Source: Desulfocicer vacuolatum DSM 3385 (lineage in GTDB: Bacteria > Desulfobacterota > Desulfobacteria > Desulfobacterales > SURF-7). From it: a stretch of DNA of 14,705 nt. Within the stretch, counting starts at the first letter, position 1, and each line of letters begins with the position of its first letter. The notes beneath the pieces were generated by a model. The model was not told the origin of the DNA. It was given only the letters and a program-made list of their open reading frames with translations, and did no database searches. This document shows positions 1 through 8,005 of this stretch, one piece after another. Where the stretch lies: positions 1 to 14,705 of the forward strand of contig CAMBQS010000045.1 of NCBI GenBank assembly GCA_945870015.1, read 5' to 3'. The translations under genes and the position numbers were made by a program.

Positions 1-2
1 TT

Positions 3-1418
3 TTATTTCCAAATGATTTTAAGGTTTTGCATACAGTATCTGAGATCAAAACCATTATTGAAACCGCACCGGAAACCCTGGGTGAGGAGGGTGTTGTTTT
101 TCAGACAGCCGGTAGAATGATGGCGGTCAACCGGTTTGGAAAATCATCCTTTATCCGGTTTAGTGACCGTACCGGGCAGATGCAGGCTTATGTCCAGAAA
201 AATCAGGTCGGAGATGATATCTATACACTGTTCAAGCAGATGGATATCGGTGATATTATCGGTGTAAAGGGGCCGCTGTTTCTAACCAAGACCGGAGAGT
301 GGACACTGCTTGCTAGAGAATTCAAACTGCTCTGCAAATCAACCCGCCCCCTTCCGGAAAAATTTCATGGTTTGAAAGATCCGGAAAAACGATATCGTCA
401 GCGCTATCTGGATCTGATGATGAACCCGGACATCCGTGAAATTTTTATCCGGCGGAGTAAAATTGTTCAGGTGATCCGGAATTTTCTTCTGGACCGGGAC
501 TATCTGGAGGTGGAAACACCAATGATGCAGCCTGTACCTGGTGGAGCCGAAGCAACACCGTTCAAGACCCACCATAATGCCTTGGATATGGATCTTTTTC
601 TAAGGATCGCTCCGGAGCTGTATTTAAAAAGACTGGTTGTCGGAGGATTTGAACGGGTTTTTGAAATCAACCGGAATTTTCGGAATGAAGGCGTATCCAC
701 CCGGCATAATCCGGAATTCACCATGCTTGAATTTTATCAGGCGTATGCCACCCATGAAGATCTTATGGCTGTAACCGAAGCGATGTTTCAGGAGGTTGCC
801 CAGGTGGTTACCGGCTCTTCCTGTGTCGAATATCAGGGAGAAACACTCGATTTTTCCGGAACATGGCCCCGCATTCCGCTGATGACATCCCTGACGGAGA
901 TTGGTGGAATTGATCCAGCGGTGTTAAACAGCCATGAGGCGCTTCTGGAATTTGCTGCTTCTAAAAATATCAAAATCATGAAAGCAGACCGTAAGGGAAA
1001 AGTCATTACCAAGCTGTTTGATACACTGGTTGAACCCCAATTGATACAGCCGACCTTTATTACAGGATATCCGGTGGAAGTTTCTCCGCTTTCAAGAAGA
1101 AGTGATCTGGAACCGGATTTCACGGAACGGTTTGAGCTTTTCATTGCCGGACGGGAAATTGCAAACGGTTTTTCAGAGTTAAATGATCCGGAGGATCAAA
1201 AAGAACGATTTCTGCAACAGGTTGCAGACAAGGAAGCAGGGGATGCAGAAGCGCATCCAATGGATCAGGACTATATAGAAGCCCTGGAATATGGAATGCC
1301 ACCGACTGCCGGTGAAGGAATCGGCATTGACAGGCTGGCAATGCTTCTCACGAATTCTGCTTCAATTCGAGAGGTTATTCTTTTCCCTCATATGAAGCCA
1401 TCCGCTAAAAACGGATGA
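3..1418 (+). CDS. lysS: Lysyl-tRNA synthetase, class II (5' end cut by window edge)
   Basis: Charges tRNA-Lys with lysine in the cytoplasm. The frame is open to the window edge, and the residues before the TTG at 27 (FPNDFKVLHT) resemble the conserved N-terminal YPNDFxxTHT segment of bacterial LysRS. The true start is therefore upstream and only a short N-terminal piece is missing; TTG 27 should not be taken as the start. An OB-fold anticodon-binding domain comes first (roughly nt 100-350), then the class II catalytic core. Motif 2 (FRNEGVSTRHNPEF) lies at about nt 678-719 and motif 3 (GEGIGIDRLAML) at about 1311-1350. The C-terminus IREVILFPHMK is typical. The gene ends in TGA, 21 nt before lolC, so the two are probably co-transcribed. 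lysS next to lol genes is an arrangement I associate with Desulfobacterota. Confidence 0.96.
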   Translation, partial: LFPNDFKVLHTVSEIKTIIETAPETLGEEGVVFQTAGRMMAVNRFGKSSFIRFSDRTGQMQAYVQKNQVGDDIYTLFKQMDIGDIIGVKGPLFLTKTGEWTLLAREFKLLCKSTRPLPEKFHGLKDPEKRYRQRYLDLMMNPDIREIFIRRSKIVQVIRNFLLDRDYLEVETPMMQPVPGGAEATPFKTHHNALDMDLFLRIAPELYLKRLVVGGFERVFEINRNFRNEGVSTRHNPEFTMLEFYQAYATHEDLMAVTEAMFQEVAQVVTGSSCVEYQGETLDFSGTWPRIPLMTSLTEIGGIDPAVLNSHEALLEFAASKNIKIMKADRKGKVITKLFDTLVEPQLIQPTFITGYPVEVSPLSRRSDLEPDFTERFELFIAGREIANGFSELNDPEDQKERFLQQVADKEAGDAEAHPMDQDYIEALEYGMPPTAGEGIGIDRLAMLLTNSASIREVILFPHMKPSAKNG

Positions 1419-1439
1419 ATTTAGCAGAAACCGGTTACC

Positions 1440-2675
1440 ATGCAATTTGAATATTTTATAGGCGGTCGTTATCTTAAAACAAAGCAAAAACAAGTCTTTA
1501 TATCTCTCATAACCCTGCTTTCCATCGCCGGAGTCACTGTTGGTGTGATGGCGCTCATTGTCGTCATCGCGGTAATGGCCGGCTTTGAATCGGATTTGAA
1601 ATCACGAATTTTAGGAGTGGAATCCCATATTGTTCTTACGCGTCACAGCGGTCTGTTTTCCGATTACCGGAATGTGATTGCAGACCTTGAAAAGGATGAT
1701 GACATTATTGCAGCCACCCCGTTTGTCTATTCCCAGGTTATGCTTCGTTCCGCCGCCAATGTATCAGGCGCACTGCTTCGAGGGATTTCACCGGATTCCG
1801 CCGGCCGGGTGATTCAAAATTTTGCCAATGTGCCGCTGGAAGATCGTTTTGTGATCAAGGAAAAAAAAGCCATGAGCATAGCGATACCCGGTATTATTCT
1901 GGGTAATGAACTGGCCAAGAACCTGGGTGTCATGAAGGGGGATACGGTTTATGTCATTTCTCCAAGAGGAATGCTTTCACCGGTTGGTCATGTTCCCAGC
2001 ATGAAACGGTTCAAGGTGACGGATTTTTTCAAATCCGGAATGTATGAATATGATGGTTCCCTTGCATATATCAGCCTTAATGATGCCCAGGAACTGCAAA
2101 AAATGGGCGATACGGTGAGCGGTATTGAAATCCGGATTCATGATATCTATAAGGCGAATCTGATCGGCAAGGAAATAGAAAAGAAACTGGGTTTCCCCTA
2201 TTGGGCCAGAGACTGGATGCAGATGAACCGGAATCTGTTCTCCGCCCTGAAGCTGGAGAAGACGGTGATGTTTATTATCCTGACCCTGATCATTCTGGTG
2301 GCTGCCTTTAACATTGCCAGTTCCCTGATCATGATGGTGATGAAAAAAACAAGAGATATAGGGATTCTGAAAGCAATGGGAACGACCCATCAGAGCATCC
2401 GGAAAATTTTTGTTTTCAACGGCATGATTATCGGCGGGATCGGGACGACACTGGGCGTTTTTCTGGGCTCCATATTATGCTTTCTCCTGAAACAGTATAA
2501 ATTCATTGAACTTGATCCGGATGTCTATTATATCTCCACACTGCCGGTAAAACTGGAAATGCTGGATGTCCTGCTGATCGGGTGTGCAGCAATGGTGATC
2601 TGTTTTCTGTCAACACTGTATCCGGCACATCAGGCATCCAAGGTTGATCCGGTTGAGGCAATACGCTATGGGTGA
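1440..2675 (+). CDS. lolC: Lipoprotein-releasing ABC transporter permease, LolC/LolE family
   Basis: Inner-membrane subunit that extracts outer-membrane lipoproteins from the inner membrane and passes them to LolA. At 411 aa it has the usual family length and layout: one N-terminal helix (residues ~20-46, motif GVMALIVVIAVMAGFES), a large periplasmic domain (~47-270) with the family stretch PVGHVPSMKRFKVTDFF, then three C-terminal helices (~275-300, ~325-350, ~378-398), ending in the FtsX/MacB-like tail LYPAHQASKVDPVEAIRYG. The ATG start fits the family N-terminus, although no strong Shine-Dalgarno precedes it. The stop codon overlaps the start of lolD by 8 nt, implying translational coupling. 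Only one permease gene is visible, so the transporter may be a LolF-type homodimer with LolD rather than a LolCE heterodimer; a second copy elsewhere cannot be excluded. Confidence 0.93.
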   Translation: MQFEYFIGGRYLKTKQKQVFISLITLLSIAGVTVGVMALIVVIAVMAGFESDLKSRILGVESHIVLTRHSGLFSDYRNVIADLEKDDDIIAATPFVYSQVMLRSAANVSGALLRGISPDSAGRVIQNFANVPLEDRFVIKEKKAMSIAIPGIILGNELAKNLGVMKGDTVYVISPRGMLSPVGHVPSMKRFKVTDFFKSGMYEYDGSLAYISLNDAQELQKMGDTVSGIEIRIHDIYKANLIGKEIEKKLGFPYWARDWMQMNRNLFSALKLEKTVMFIILTLIILVAAFNIASSLIMMVMKKTRDIGILKAMGTTHQSIRKIFVFNGMIIGGIGTTLGVFLGSILCFLLKQYKFIELDPDVYYISTLPVKLEMLDVLLIGCAAMVICFLSTLYPAHQASKVDPVEAIRYG

Positions 2676-3411
2676 TATAGAGGTGGAACAGCAATACCGA
2701 TCCGGAGAAGAGGGAAATTTTCAGAACCCGGCACTGGATTTTTTTTTATCCTGTGATCATCTGAGGAAAAGTTACCAGAACAATGGCTCCCGCATTGATG
2801 TTTTAAGAGACATCAATATTGATATTCTTAAGGGTGAAACCATTGCGGTTACCGGTGCGTCCGGAATCGGAAAATCAACTTTTCTTCATATTGTCGGGAC
2901 ACTGGACAGACCGGATTCCGGAACGATTTATTTTCAGGGCCGGGATGTCTTCAAACAAAATGATGTTCAGCTCGCAAGGCTTCGGAATACAACCATCGGC
3001 TTTGTTTTTCAGTTCCATCATCTGCTTCAGGAGTTCAGTGCCATTGAAAATGTTTCCATTCCAGCGTTGATCAATCGTATGGATAAACAAAAGGCATATG
3101 ATCATTCTGAAAAAATTCTTGTCCGTGTAGGGCTGAAAGATCGTATGAAACATCGGGTAACCGAGTTGTCCGGTGGGGAGCAGCAGCGGGTCGCTCTGGC
3201 AAGGGCGCTGGTTTTAAATCCTTCCTTGTTGCTGGCAGATGAACCAACCGGTAACCTGGACAAGAAAAACAGCGAACAGATTCATGAACTGCTTCTGGAG
3301 TTGAATCGTGAGCTGTCCATGACCATGATTATTGTGACGCACAATGCAGACCTTGCCGGCATTCTGTCACGACGGATAACCATTTTGGATGGGCAGTTAG
3401 TGGACGCTTAG
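2668..3411 (+). CDS. lolD: Lipoprotein-releasing system ATP-binding protein LolD
   Basis: Cytoplasmic ATPase powering lipoprotein release with the upstream permease. I take ATG 2668 as the start: it overlaps the lolC stop (ATGGGTGA), and a GAGG Shine-Dalgarno at 2655-2658 sits 9 nt upstream; a TTG at 2644 in the same frame is less likely. The 247-aa product has Walker A GASGIGKST (63-71), the Q-loop FQFHHLLQEFSAIENV (from ~114), which is close to the LolD hallmark, the ABC signature LSGGEQQ (167-173), Walker B ending in D191-E192 and the H-loop histidine H225. About 27 residues precede the usual LolD start and are partly acidic; I assign them no role. The gene ends in TAG; 10 sense codons later comes a TGA. 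Confidence 0.95.
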   Translation: MGDIEVEQQYRSGEEGNFQNPALDFFLSCDHLRKSYQNNGSRIDVLRDINIDILKGETIAVTGASGIGKSTFLHIVGTLDRPDSGTIYFQGRDVFKQNDVQLARLRNTTIGFVFQFHHLLQEFSAIENVSIPALINRMDKQKAYDHSEKILVRVGLKDRMKHRVTELSGGEQQRVALARALVLNPSLLLADEPTGNLDKKNSEQIHELLLELNRELSMTMIIVTHNADLAGILSRRITILDGQLVDA

Positions 3412-3427
3412 ATCGCGAAAGCGTTAT

Positions 3428-3455
3428 GTCCGTTTCCTGCTTGAAATTAACGGAC
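3428..3455. repeat. 7-bp inverted repeat in the lolD-bamA spacer
   Basis: GTCCGTT (3428-3434) and AACGGAC (3449-3455) are perfect inverted repeats with a 14-nt loop in the 68-nt spacer before bamA. No T-tract follows, so this is not an intrinsic terminator. It could be a weak leader hairpin or an operator, or chance. The bamA Shine-Dalgarno candidate (GAGG, 3465-3468) lies 10 nt downstream and is left free. Confidence 0.25.
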
Positions 3456-3479
3456 CGGATAGTTGAGGTATTGTAATAT

Positions 3480-6236
3480 ATGTCAAGATTTGTTCGTTTG
3501 ATCATTGCCGCAGCATTCTTCGGTGTTATGTTTTCCGGTATGGCAATGGCACTGGAAAAGCCGCGTGTCCTGATCCTTCCATTTGAAATCAATGCCGAGT
3601 ATGACCGGAATTATCTACAGACCGAAATTTTAAAAATTCTGACAGACCACATTCAGAAATCCGGTGCAGAGGTGATTCCAGGGAAAATGCTGTCCGGAGA
3701 AAATCAAGGCGAGATCAGAAGCGAAGGGATAAGAGCCGGCGCTTCATACGTTATCTGGGGGAGTTCGACCTGGTCCGGTGAGGATCAATACAAAATTACG
3801 GCCAAAATTCTGGAAGTCGAAAGTACCGGGGAACCCCGTTCTTTTTCTTCAGAAGGGAAAGGCGGGGAAAACCTGCTTCCGTTTGTTCAGGAACTTTCCA
3901 GGAAGCTTGCATCCGCTATTATCAAACAGGATAAAGTAGCGGAAATTATCGTGGTTGGAAATAAGCGGATTGAAACCGATGCCATTAAGCGGAAAATCAA
4001 AACAGAACCCGGTGATGTTTACATTCCGGATCGCCTGTCCAAGGATCTTTCCAGTATTTACTCCATGGGGTATTTTGATGATATCCGTGTTACGGCAAAA
4101 AGCACGGAAAAAGGAAAGGTGATTGAATTTCACATTCAGGAAACACCCACCATCCGGGAGGTTCTGATTACCGGAAGCGATGCGTATGATGATGAAGAAA
4201 TCAAGAAGGAAATGACCATCAAGCCGGGTTCGAATTTTAATGTATTTAAAATCAAACGGGAAGTTCGAAGAATCGAGTCCATGTTCAAGGAAAAAGATTA
4301 CCATAATGTTGTGGTGAGCTATAAGATTGAACCCCTTGAAAACAACCAGGCAAACCTTCAGATTATCATTGAACAGGGAGAAGAGGTTCTGGTCCAGAAA
4401 ATTGAATTCCAGGGAAACAAGATGTTTTCCAATGAGGAATTGCAGGATCTGAAAATGAAGCGGCCCGGTATCGAGGGCTGGTTTCCCTTTTCCTGGTTAC
4501 TGGATGACAGTGAATTGGGAGAAATGGATACAACGGAAGAAGGATTTTTTTCTTTTATCACCGGCTCCGGAGAACTCAAACCGGAAACCCTGAGCAATGA
4601 CACGGCAAAGCTGAATGCATTTTATCGAAACCATGGCTTTATGGATGCCCGTATCGGGGAACCGGAAATCGATTTCCGGAAAGACGGAATCTATATCAAG
4701 ATTAAAATCAATGAGGGCCCCCGTTTCAAGGTCGGCAGCATAGACATTACCGGCGATCTGATTCTTCCCAAGGAAGAGATTCTGGCCCAATTGAAAATTC
4801 AGAATGAAGAATACGTTAATATGGGTCTTCTTCGGAAAGATATCCTGATTCTGACCGATATCTACGCGGATCAGGGGTATTTTTATGCTGACATTTACCC
4901 CAGGCCCAACAAGGATACAGAGAAGCTGGTTGCGGATATCACCTTTGTGATCAAAAAGGGTAAGCCGGTTTATTTCGAAAAAATTATCATCTCCGGAAAT
5001 ACAAATACCCGGGACAAGGTGATACGCCGTGAGCTTCCGGTGGTCGAGCAGGAGCTTTACAGCGGAAGCGAATTGAAAAGAGGGATTCGAAATCTGAACC
5101 GGCTTGATTTTTTTGAGGATATAAAAGTCGATACGCTCAAAGGCAGTGCGGACGACAGGCTGATTCTGAAGATCAACGCTCCGGATAAACCCACCGGAAC
5201 ATTCACATTTGGAGCCGGATACAGCAGTCAGGATAATCTGTTCGGCAATGTCTCCGTATCGGAAAGAAATCTGTTCGGACGGGGGCAGATTCTGCAGGTT
5301 TCCGCAGAGGTTTCGGAAAATTCCAATCAATACACAACCAGTTTTACCGAACCGTGGCTTTTTGATATTCCCTTGTCCGCGAGTCTGGCTCTTTACAGAA
5401 CATATAATGATTACGATGATTATGATCGTGACAGAATCGGCGGAAGCGCCGGGCTTGGCTATCCGGTATTTGACTATACAAGGCTTTCTTTTACGTATGT
5501 ATATGAAATCAATGAAATCAGTGACCCATCTATCGAGGCCACAGATATTATAAAAGAACTGGTGGGCGAAGGGAAAACCCTTACCAGCAAGGGAATTACC
5601 AAACTGCATTTTGATACACGGGACAAGGTTATCAACACATCAGAAGGCTGGGACAACAGTCTGACCATCACCTATGCCGGTGACGTGCTGCAAGGGGATG
5701 TGGCATTTATCAAGTATATTCTGGAAGCCGGGTATTATCTGCCTTTGTTCTGGGGGACGGTCGGGCATGCTCATGCAGAAGGCGGATATATCGGGAAGAA
5801 CGGGAATGGATGGCTTCCTTCCTATGAACGGTTTTATCTGGGAGGGTTGAATTCGCTGCGGGGATATGACTGGCGGGATGTCGGGCCGGAAAGATACAAT
5901 TCAATCGGCAGCGTTTCCGAAGTCGGCGGTAATAAATATATTCAGTTCAATCTGGAATATATTTTCCCACTGGTAAAAAAGGCTGGTTTGATGGGGTTGG
6001 TTTTCTATGATATGGGGAATTCTTTTGAGGATGATCTTTCAGATGAATATCCGGATGATGGCGTGGACGATATTGATGATTCTTTTGACCTGACCAATTT
6101 ACGTTCCAGTGTTGGATACGGCATCCGCTGGTATTCACCGCTTGGCCCTCTCCGGCTGGAGTATGGCCATGTTCTTGACCGCAGGGTCGGTGAAAAAAGC
6201 GGAAGATGGGAGTTTACCATGGGGGCTGGTTTTTAG
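3480..6236 (+). CDS. bamA: Outer membrane protein assembly factor BamA (Omp85) with extra N-terminal domain
   Basis: Core insertase that folds beta-barrel proteins into the outer membrane. The 918-aa product is about 100 residues longer than E. coli BamA (~810). A signal peptide (1-24, ending AMA) is followed by an extra alpha/beta domain (~27-150; VLILPFEIN start, then GASYVIWGSSTW) that resembles the N-terminal domain of TolB/FlgO-like periplasmic proteins. Five POTRA domains follow, at about 152-221, 222-299, 300-414, 415-494 and 495-567; POTRA3 carries an insertion around 330-365. The 16-strand barrel (~570-918) contains the loop-6 RGY motif (R794-G795-Y796) and ends in aromatic F918, the usual beta-signal. 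Loop 7 (850-870) is extremely acidic. The TAG stop is backed by a TGA three sense codons later. A GAGG lies 11 nt before ATG 3480. ompH follows, as is usual for bamA. Confidence 0.96.
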   Translation: MSRFVRLIIAAAFFGVMFSGMAMALEKPRVLILPFEINAEYDRNYLQTEILKILTDHIQKSGAEVIPGKMLSGENQGEIRSEGIRAGASYVIWGSSTWSGEDQYKITAKILEVESTGEPRSFSSEGKGGENLLPFVQELSRKLASAIIKQDKVAEIIVVGNKRIETDAIKRKIKTEPGDVYIPDRLSKDLSSIYSMGYFDDIRVTAKSTEKGKVIEFHIQETPTIREVLITGSDAYDDEEIKKEMTIKPGSNFNVFKIKREVRRIESMFKEKDYHNVVVSYKIEPLENNQANLQIIIEQGEEVLVQKIEFQGNKMFSNEELQDLKMKRPGIEGWFPFSWLLDDSELGEMDTTEEGFFSFITGSGELKPETLSNDTAKLNAFYRNHGFMDARIGEPEIDFRKDGIYIKIKINEGPRFKVGSIDITGDLILPKEEILAQLKIQNEEYVNMGLLRKDILILTDIYADQGYFYADIYPRPNKDTEKLVADITFVIKKGKPVYFEKIIISGNTNTRDKVIRRELPVVEQELYSGSELKRGIRNLNRLDFFEDIKVDTLKGSADDRLILKINAPDKPTGTFTFGAGYSSQDNLFGNVSVSERNLFGRGQILQVSAEVSENSNQYTTSFTEPWLFDIPLSASLALYRTYNDYDDYDRDRIGGSAGLGYPVFDYTRLSFTYVYEINEISDPSIEATDIIKELVGEGKTLTSKGITKLHFDTRDKVINTSEGWDNSLTITYAGDVLQGDVAFIKYILEAGYYLPLFWGTVGHAHAEGGYIGKNGNGWLPSYERFYLGGLNSLRGYDWRDVGPERYNSIGSVSEVGGNKYIQFNLEYIFPLVKKAGLMGLVFYDMGNSFEDDLSDEYPDDGVDDIDDSFDLTNLRSSVGYGIRWYSPLGPLRLEYGHVLDRRVGEKSGRWEFTMGAGF

Positions 6237-6346
6237 CGTCTTGCCTGAGAAAAAGACAGATGCTATATCAATGTTTCCGAATGCAGGGCAGATCTTTTGA
6301 CAAACAGAAATAAAGGATGATGGTTTTACAATATTCAAATTATATA

Positions 6347-6353
6347 AAGGGGA
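6347..6353 (+). promoter_or_regulatory. Strong ribosome binding site that fixes the ompH start
   Basis: AAGGGGA ends 5 nt before ATG 6359. It selects that codon over the in-frame ATGs at 6317 and 6320, which would put about 14 polar residues in front of an otherwise normal signal peptide. Confidence 0.6.
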
Positions 6354-6358
6354 TAACT

Positions 6359-6895
6359 ATGTTTATTCGCAGACTGACTTTACTCATGACAATCTGTTTT
6401 TTTATGGCTCCGGCAATGCATCTCTATGCAGCGGATGTGGCAAAAATCGGGGTGATTGACCTGCAGCGGGTTCTGATGGTTTCCAAGCCAGGGAAAGCCG
6501 CCCAGACAGACCTGAAAAAACAGGGCGAAGAGATTGAGGGGGATTTCAAGAAAAAAGAAGGGGAAATCATGGAGATCAAGCAGCGTCTGGAGCGGGAAGC
6601 CATGGTCATGAGCCGGGACATGCGAGAGGAAAAAGAGCGGGAATACCGTATTAAAATAGATGATTTCAAGGTGTTGCAAAAAAGAAGGATCTCGGAACTC
6701 AAGGAGCTTGAAGGCCGGCTGGTTCAAAAAATCCGGGAAGATCTGATGGATATTATTGCAAAGGAAGGGAAAAAAGATGGATATCTGTTAATCATCGATA
6801 AGGCGGTAGCCTATTATTATCCGACAACCATCGATATTACCGATAAGATTATTCAGGTCTATGATGAGGAAGGATCAAAAAGGATTTCAGAATAG
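6359..6895 (+). CDS. skp: Periplasmic chaperone OmpH/Skp
   Basis: Periplasmic holdase that binds unfolded outer-membrane proteins and delivers them to BamA. The 178-aa product starts with a signal peptide (MFIRRLTLLMTICFF..., cleavage predicted after A24 in LYA-AD). The mature start ADVAKIGVIDLQRVL matches the OmpH family. A long, highly charged coiled coil follows (~45-130, rich in K/E), corresponding to the tentacle helices. The C-terminal strand region YLLIIDKAVAYYYP closes the trimerisation body. Length is normal for the family. It lies 122 nt downstream of bamA with its own strong ribosome binding site, and upstream of lpxD, the conserved bamA-skp-lpxD order. It ends in TAG. Confidence 0.92.
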   Translation: MFIRRLTLLMTICFFMAPAMHLYAADVAKIGVIDLQRVLMVSKPGKAAQTDLKKQGEEIEGDFKKKEGEIMEIKQRLEREAMVMSRDMREEKEREYRIKIDDFKVLQKRRISELKELEGRLVQKIREDLMDIIAKEGKKDGYLLIIDKAVAYYYPTTIDITDKIIQVYDEEGSKRISE

Positions 6896-6911
6896 GATAA
6901 CCGGAAGGTTG

Positions 6912-6935
6912 AAAAAATATCCCAGGGTATTTTTT
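6912..6935 (+). terminator. A/T-rich stem-loop with T-tract between ompH and lpxD (weak terminator or attenuator)
   Basis: AAAAAATA (6912-6919) pairs perfectly with TATTTTTT (6928-6935) around the centre TCCCAGGG, where one C-G and one wobble pair could extend the stem over a four-base loop. One more T follows the stem, and a second T-run lies at 6942-6947. The form resembles an intrinsic terminator but the stem is almost all A-T, so complete termination before the essential lpx genes is unlikely. It may tune expression, protect an mRNA end, or be incidental. Confidence 0.35.
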
Positions 6936-6967
6936 TACCTATTTTTTGATATTCAGGAAAAAAGGCT

Positions 6968-7996
6968 ATGCAGAAATCGCTTGCTGAAATTGCTAAGGTT
7001 GTGGATGGAGAGGTACAGGGAAATCCGGACAAGATGATTTCCAGTGCCGCACCTTTTGACCATGCAACGGAAAATGACATCACTTTTGTTGCTGCGCCAA
7101 AGTTTTTGAAAAAAATGGATTCATCAAAGGCCGGTGCGCTCATTGTCCCGGCCGGAATTTCCCAGCCCGGGATGAATCTTGTGGTTGTCAACAATCCGCT
7201 GATCGCTTTTACAAAGGTGCTGGAGTTGTTGTATCCTTTTGTTCCCCAGAAGCCTGGAATCCATCCAACCGTTGTTGCAGGAGAGCAGTTTGTCTGCGGC
7301 CCAAACGTGTCCATTGGTGCTTTTGTCGCCATTGCTGATGGAGTCAGCCTCGGAGAGAATGTTGAAATCCATCCCAATGTGGTGATTGGACGAGATGTCA
7401 CCATTGGAAATCAGGTTCTGATCTATCCGAATGTCACGATCCTGGAAAGATGCCGGATCGGCAGCCGGGTAATCATTCATGCCGGAACAGTGGTCGGAAG
7501 CGACGGATTTGGTTTTGCACCGGACAAGGAACGCTGGGTCAAGATCCCTCATAAAGGAACCGTCCGGATTGATGATGATGTTGAGATCGGAGCCAACAAC
7601 ACCATTGATCGGGGAACCCTTGGCGAGACCTGGATTCAAAAAGGTGTAAAAACCGATAATCTGGTGCATATTGCGCACAATGTCACGGTGGGTGAAAACA
7701 GTGTGTTTGCAGCACAGGTTGGTGTCGCCGGAAGCACTACCCTTGGAAAGCACACCACGGTAGCCGGTCAGGTAGGCATATCCGGCCATCTGAAACTGGG
7801 AGACAATGTTACCATCGGGCCCCAGGCAGGTGTAGCAAAAGAGGTGTCGGATAACATGGTTGTTTCGGGTTCGCCTGAAATGCCTCATCAGACATGGCTT
7901 CGGGTTCAGCGGATCATCCCCCGGTTGCCGGAAATGAAGAAACAGATACAGGAACTTTCGAAAAAGCTGGATCAGTTGGAAAAAGGAAAAAGTTGA
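6968..7996 (+). CDS. lpxD: UDP-3-O-(3-hydroxyacyl)glucosamine N-acyltransferase LpxD
   Basis: Third acyl-transfer stage of lipid A synthesis: adds a 3-hydroxyacyl chain from acyl-ACP to the 2-amino group of UDP-3-O-acyl-GlcN in the cytoplasm. The 342-aa product is normal in length. The N-terminal uridine-binding domain (1-~100, with GALIVPAGI and VVVNNPLIAF) precedes a left-handed beta-helix of hexapeptide repeats (~100-310; runs such as IGAFVAI, VSLGENVEI, VTIGNQV). The catalytic histidine is H237 in NLVHIAHNV, aligning with E. coli H239. The C-terminal helix (LPEMKKQIQELSKKLDQLEK) is predicted to coil with its trimer partners. GSDGFGFAPD is a typical LpxD stretch. fabZ starts 9 nt after the stop; lpxC, which acts just before LpxD, is not in the window. 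Confidence 0.96.
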   Translation: MQKSLAEIAKVVDGEVQGNPDKMISSAAPFDHATENDITFVAAPKFLKKMDSSKAGALIVPAGISQPGMNLVVVNNPLIAFTKVLELLYPFVPQKPGIHPTVVAGEQFVCGPNVSIGAFVAIADGVSLGENVEIHPNVVIGRDVTIGNQVLIYPNVTILERCRIGSRVIIHAGTVVGSDGFGFAPDKERWVKIPHKGTVRIDDDVEIGANNTIDRGTLGETWIQKGVKTDNLVHIAHNVTVGENSVFAAQVGVAGSTTLGKHTTVAGQVGISGHLKLGDNVTIGPQAGVAKEVSDNMVVSGSPEMPHQTWLRVQRIIPRLPEMKKQIQELSKKLDQLEKGKS

Positions 7997-8005
7997 AGAG
8001 ATAGA

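Noticed and set aside
4497..5609. Minus-strand open frame of 370 codons opposite bamA
   Set aside because: It lies wholly inside a clear bamA reading frame, has no recognisable domain and is best explained as a shadow of bamA codon use.
6297..6332. TTGACA (6297-6302) as a promoter for ompH
   Set aside because: The -35 box is perfect, but no -10 lies at 16-18 nt; the nearest candidate, TACAAT (6327-6332), is 24 nt away.
7124..7888. Minus-strand open frame of 254 codons opposite lpxD
   Set aside because: lpxD is unambiguous on the plus strand; the antisense product has no family features and mirrors the hexapeptide-repeat coding pattern.
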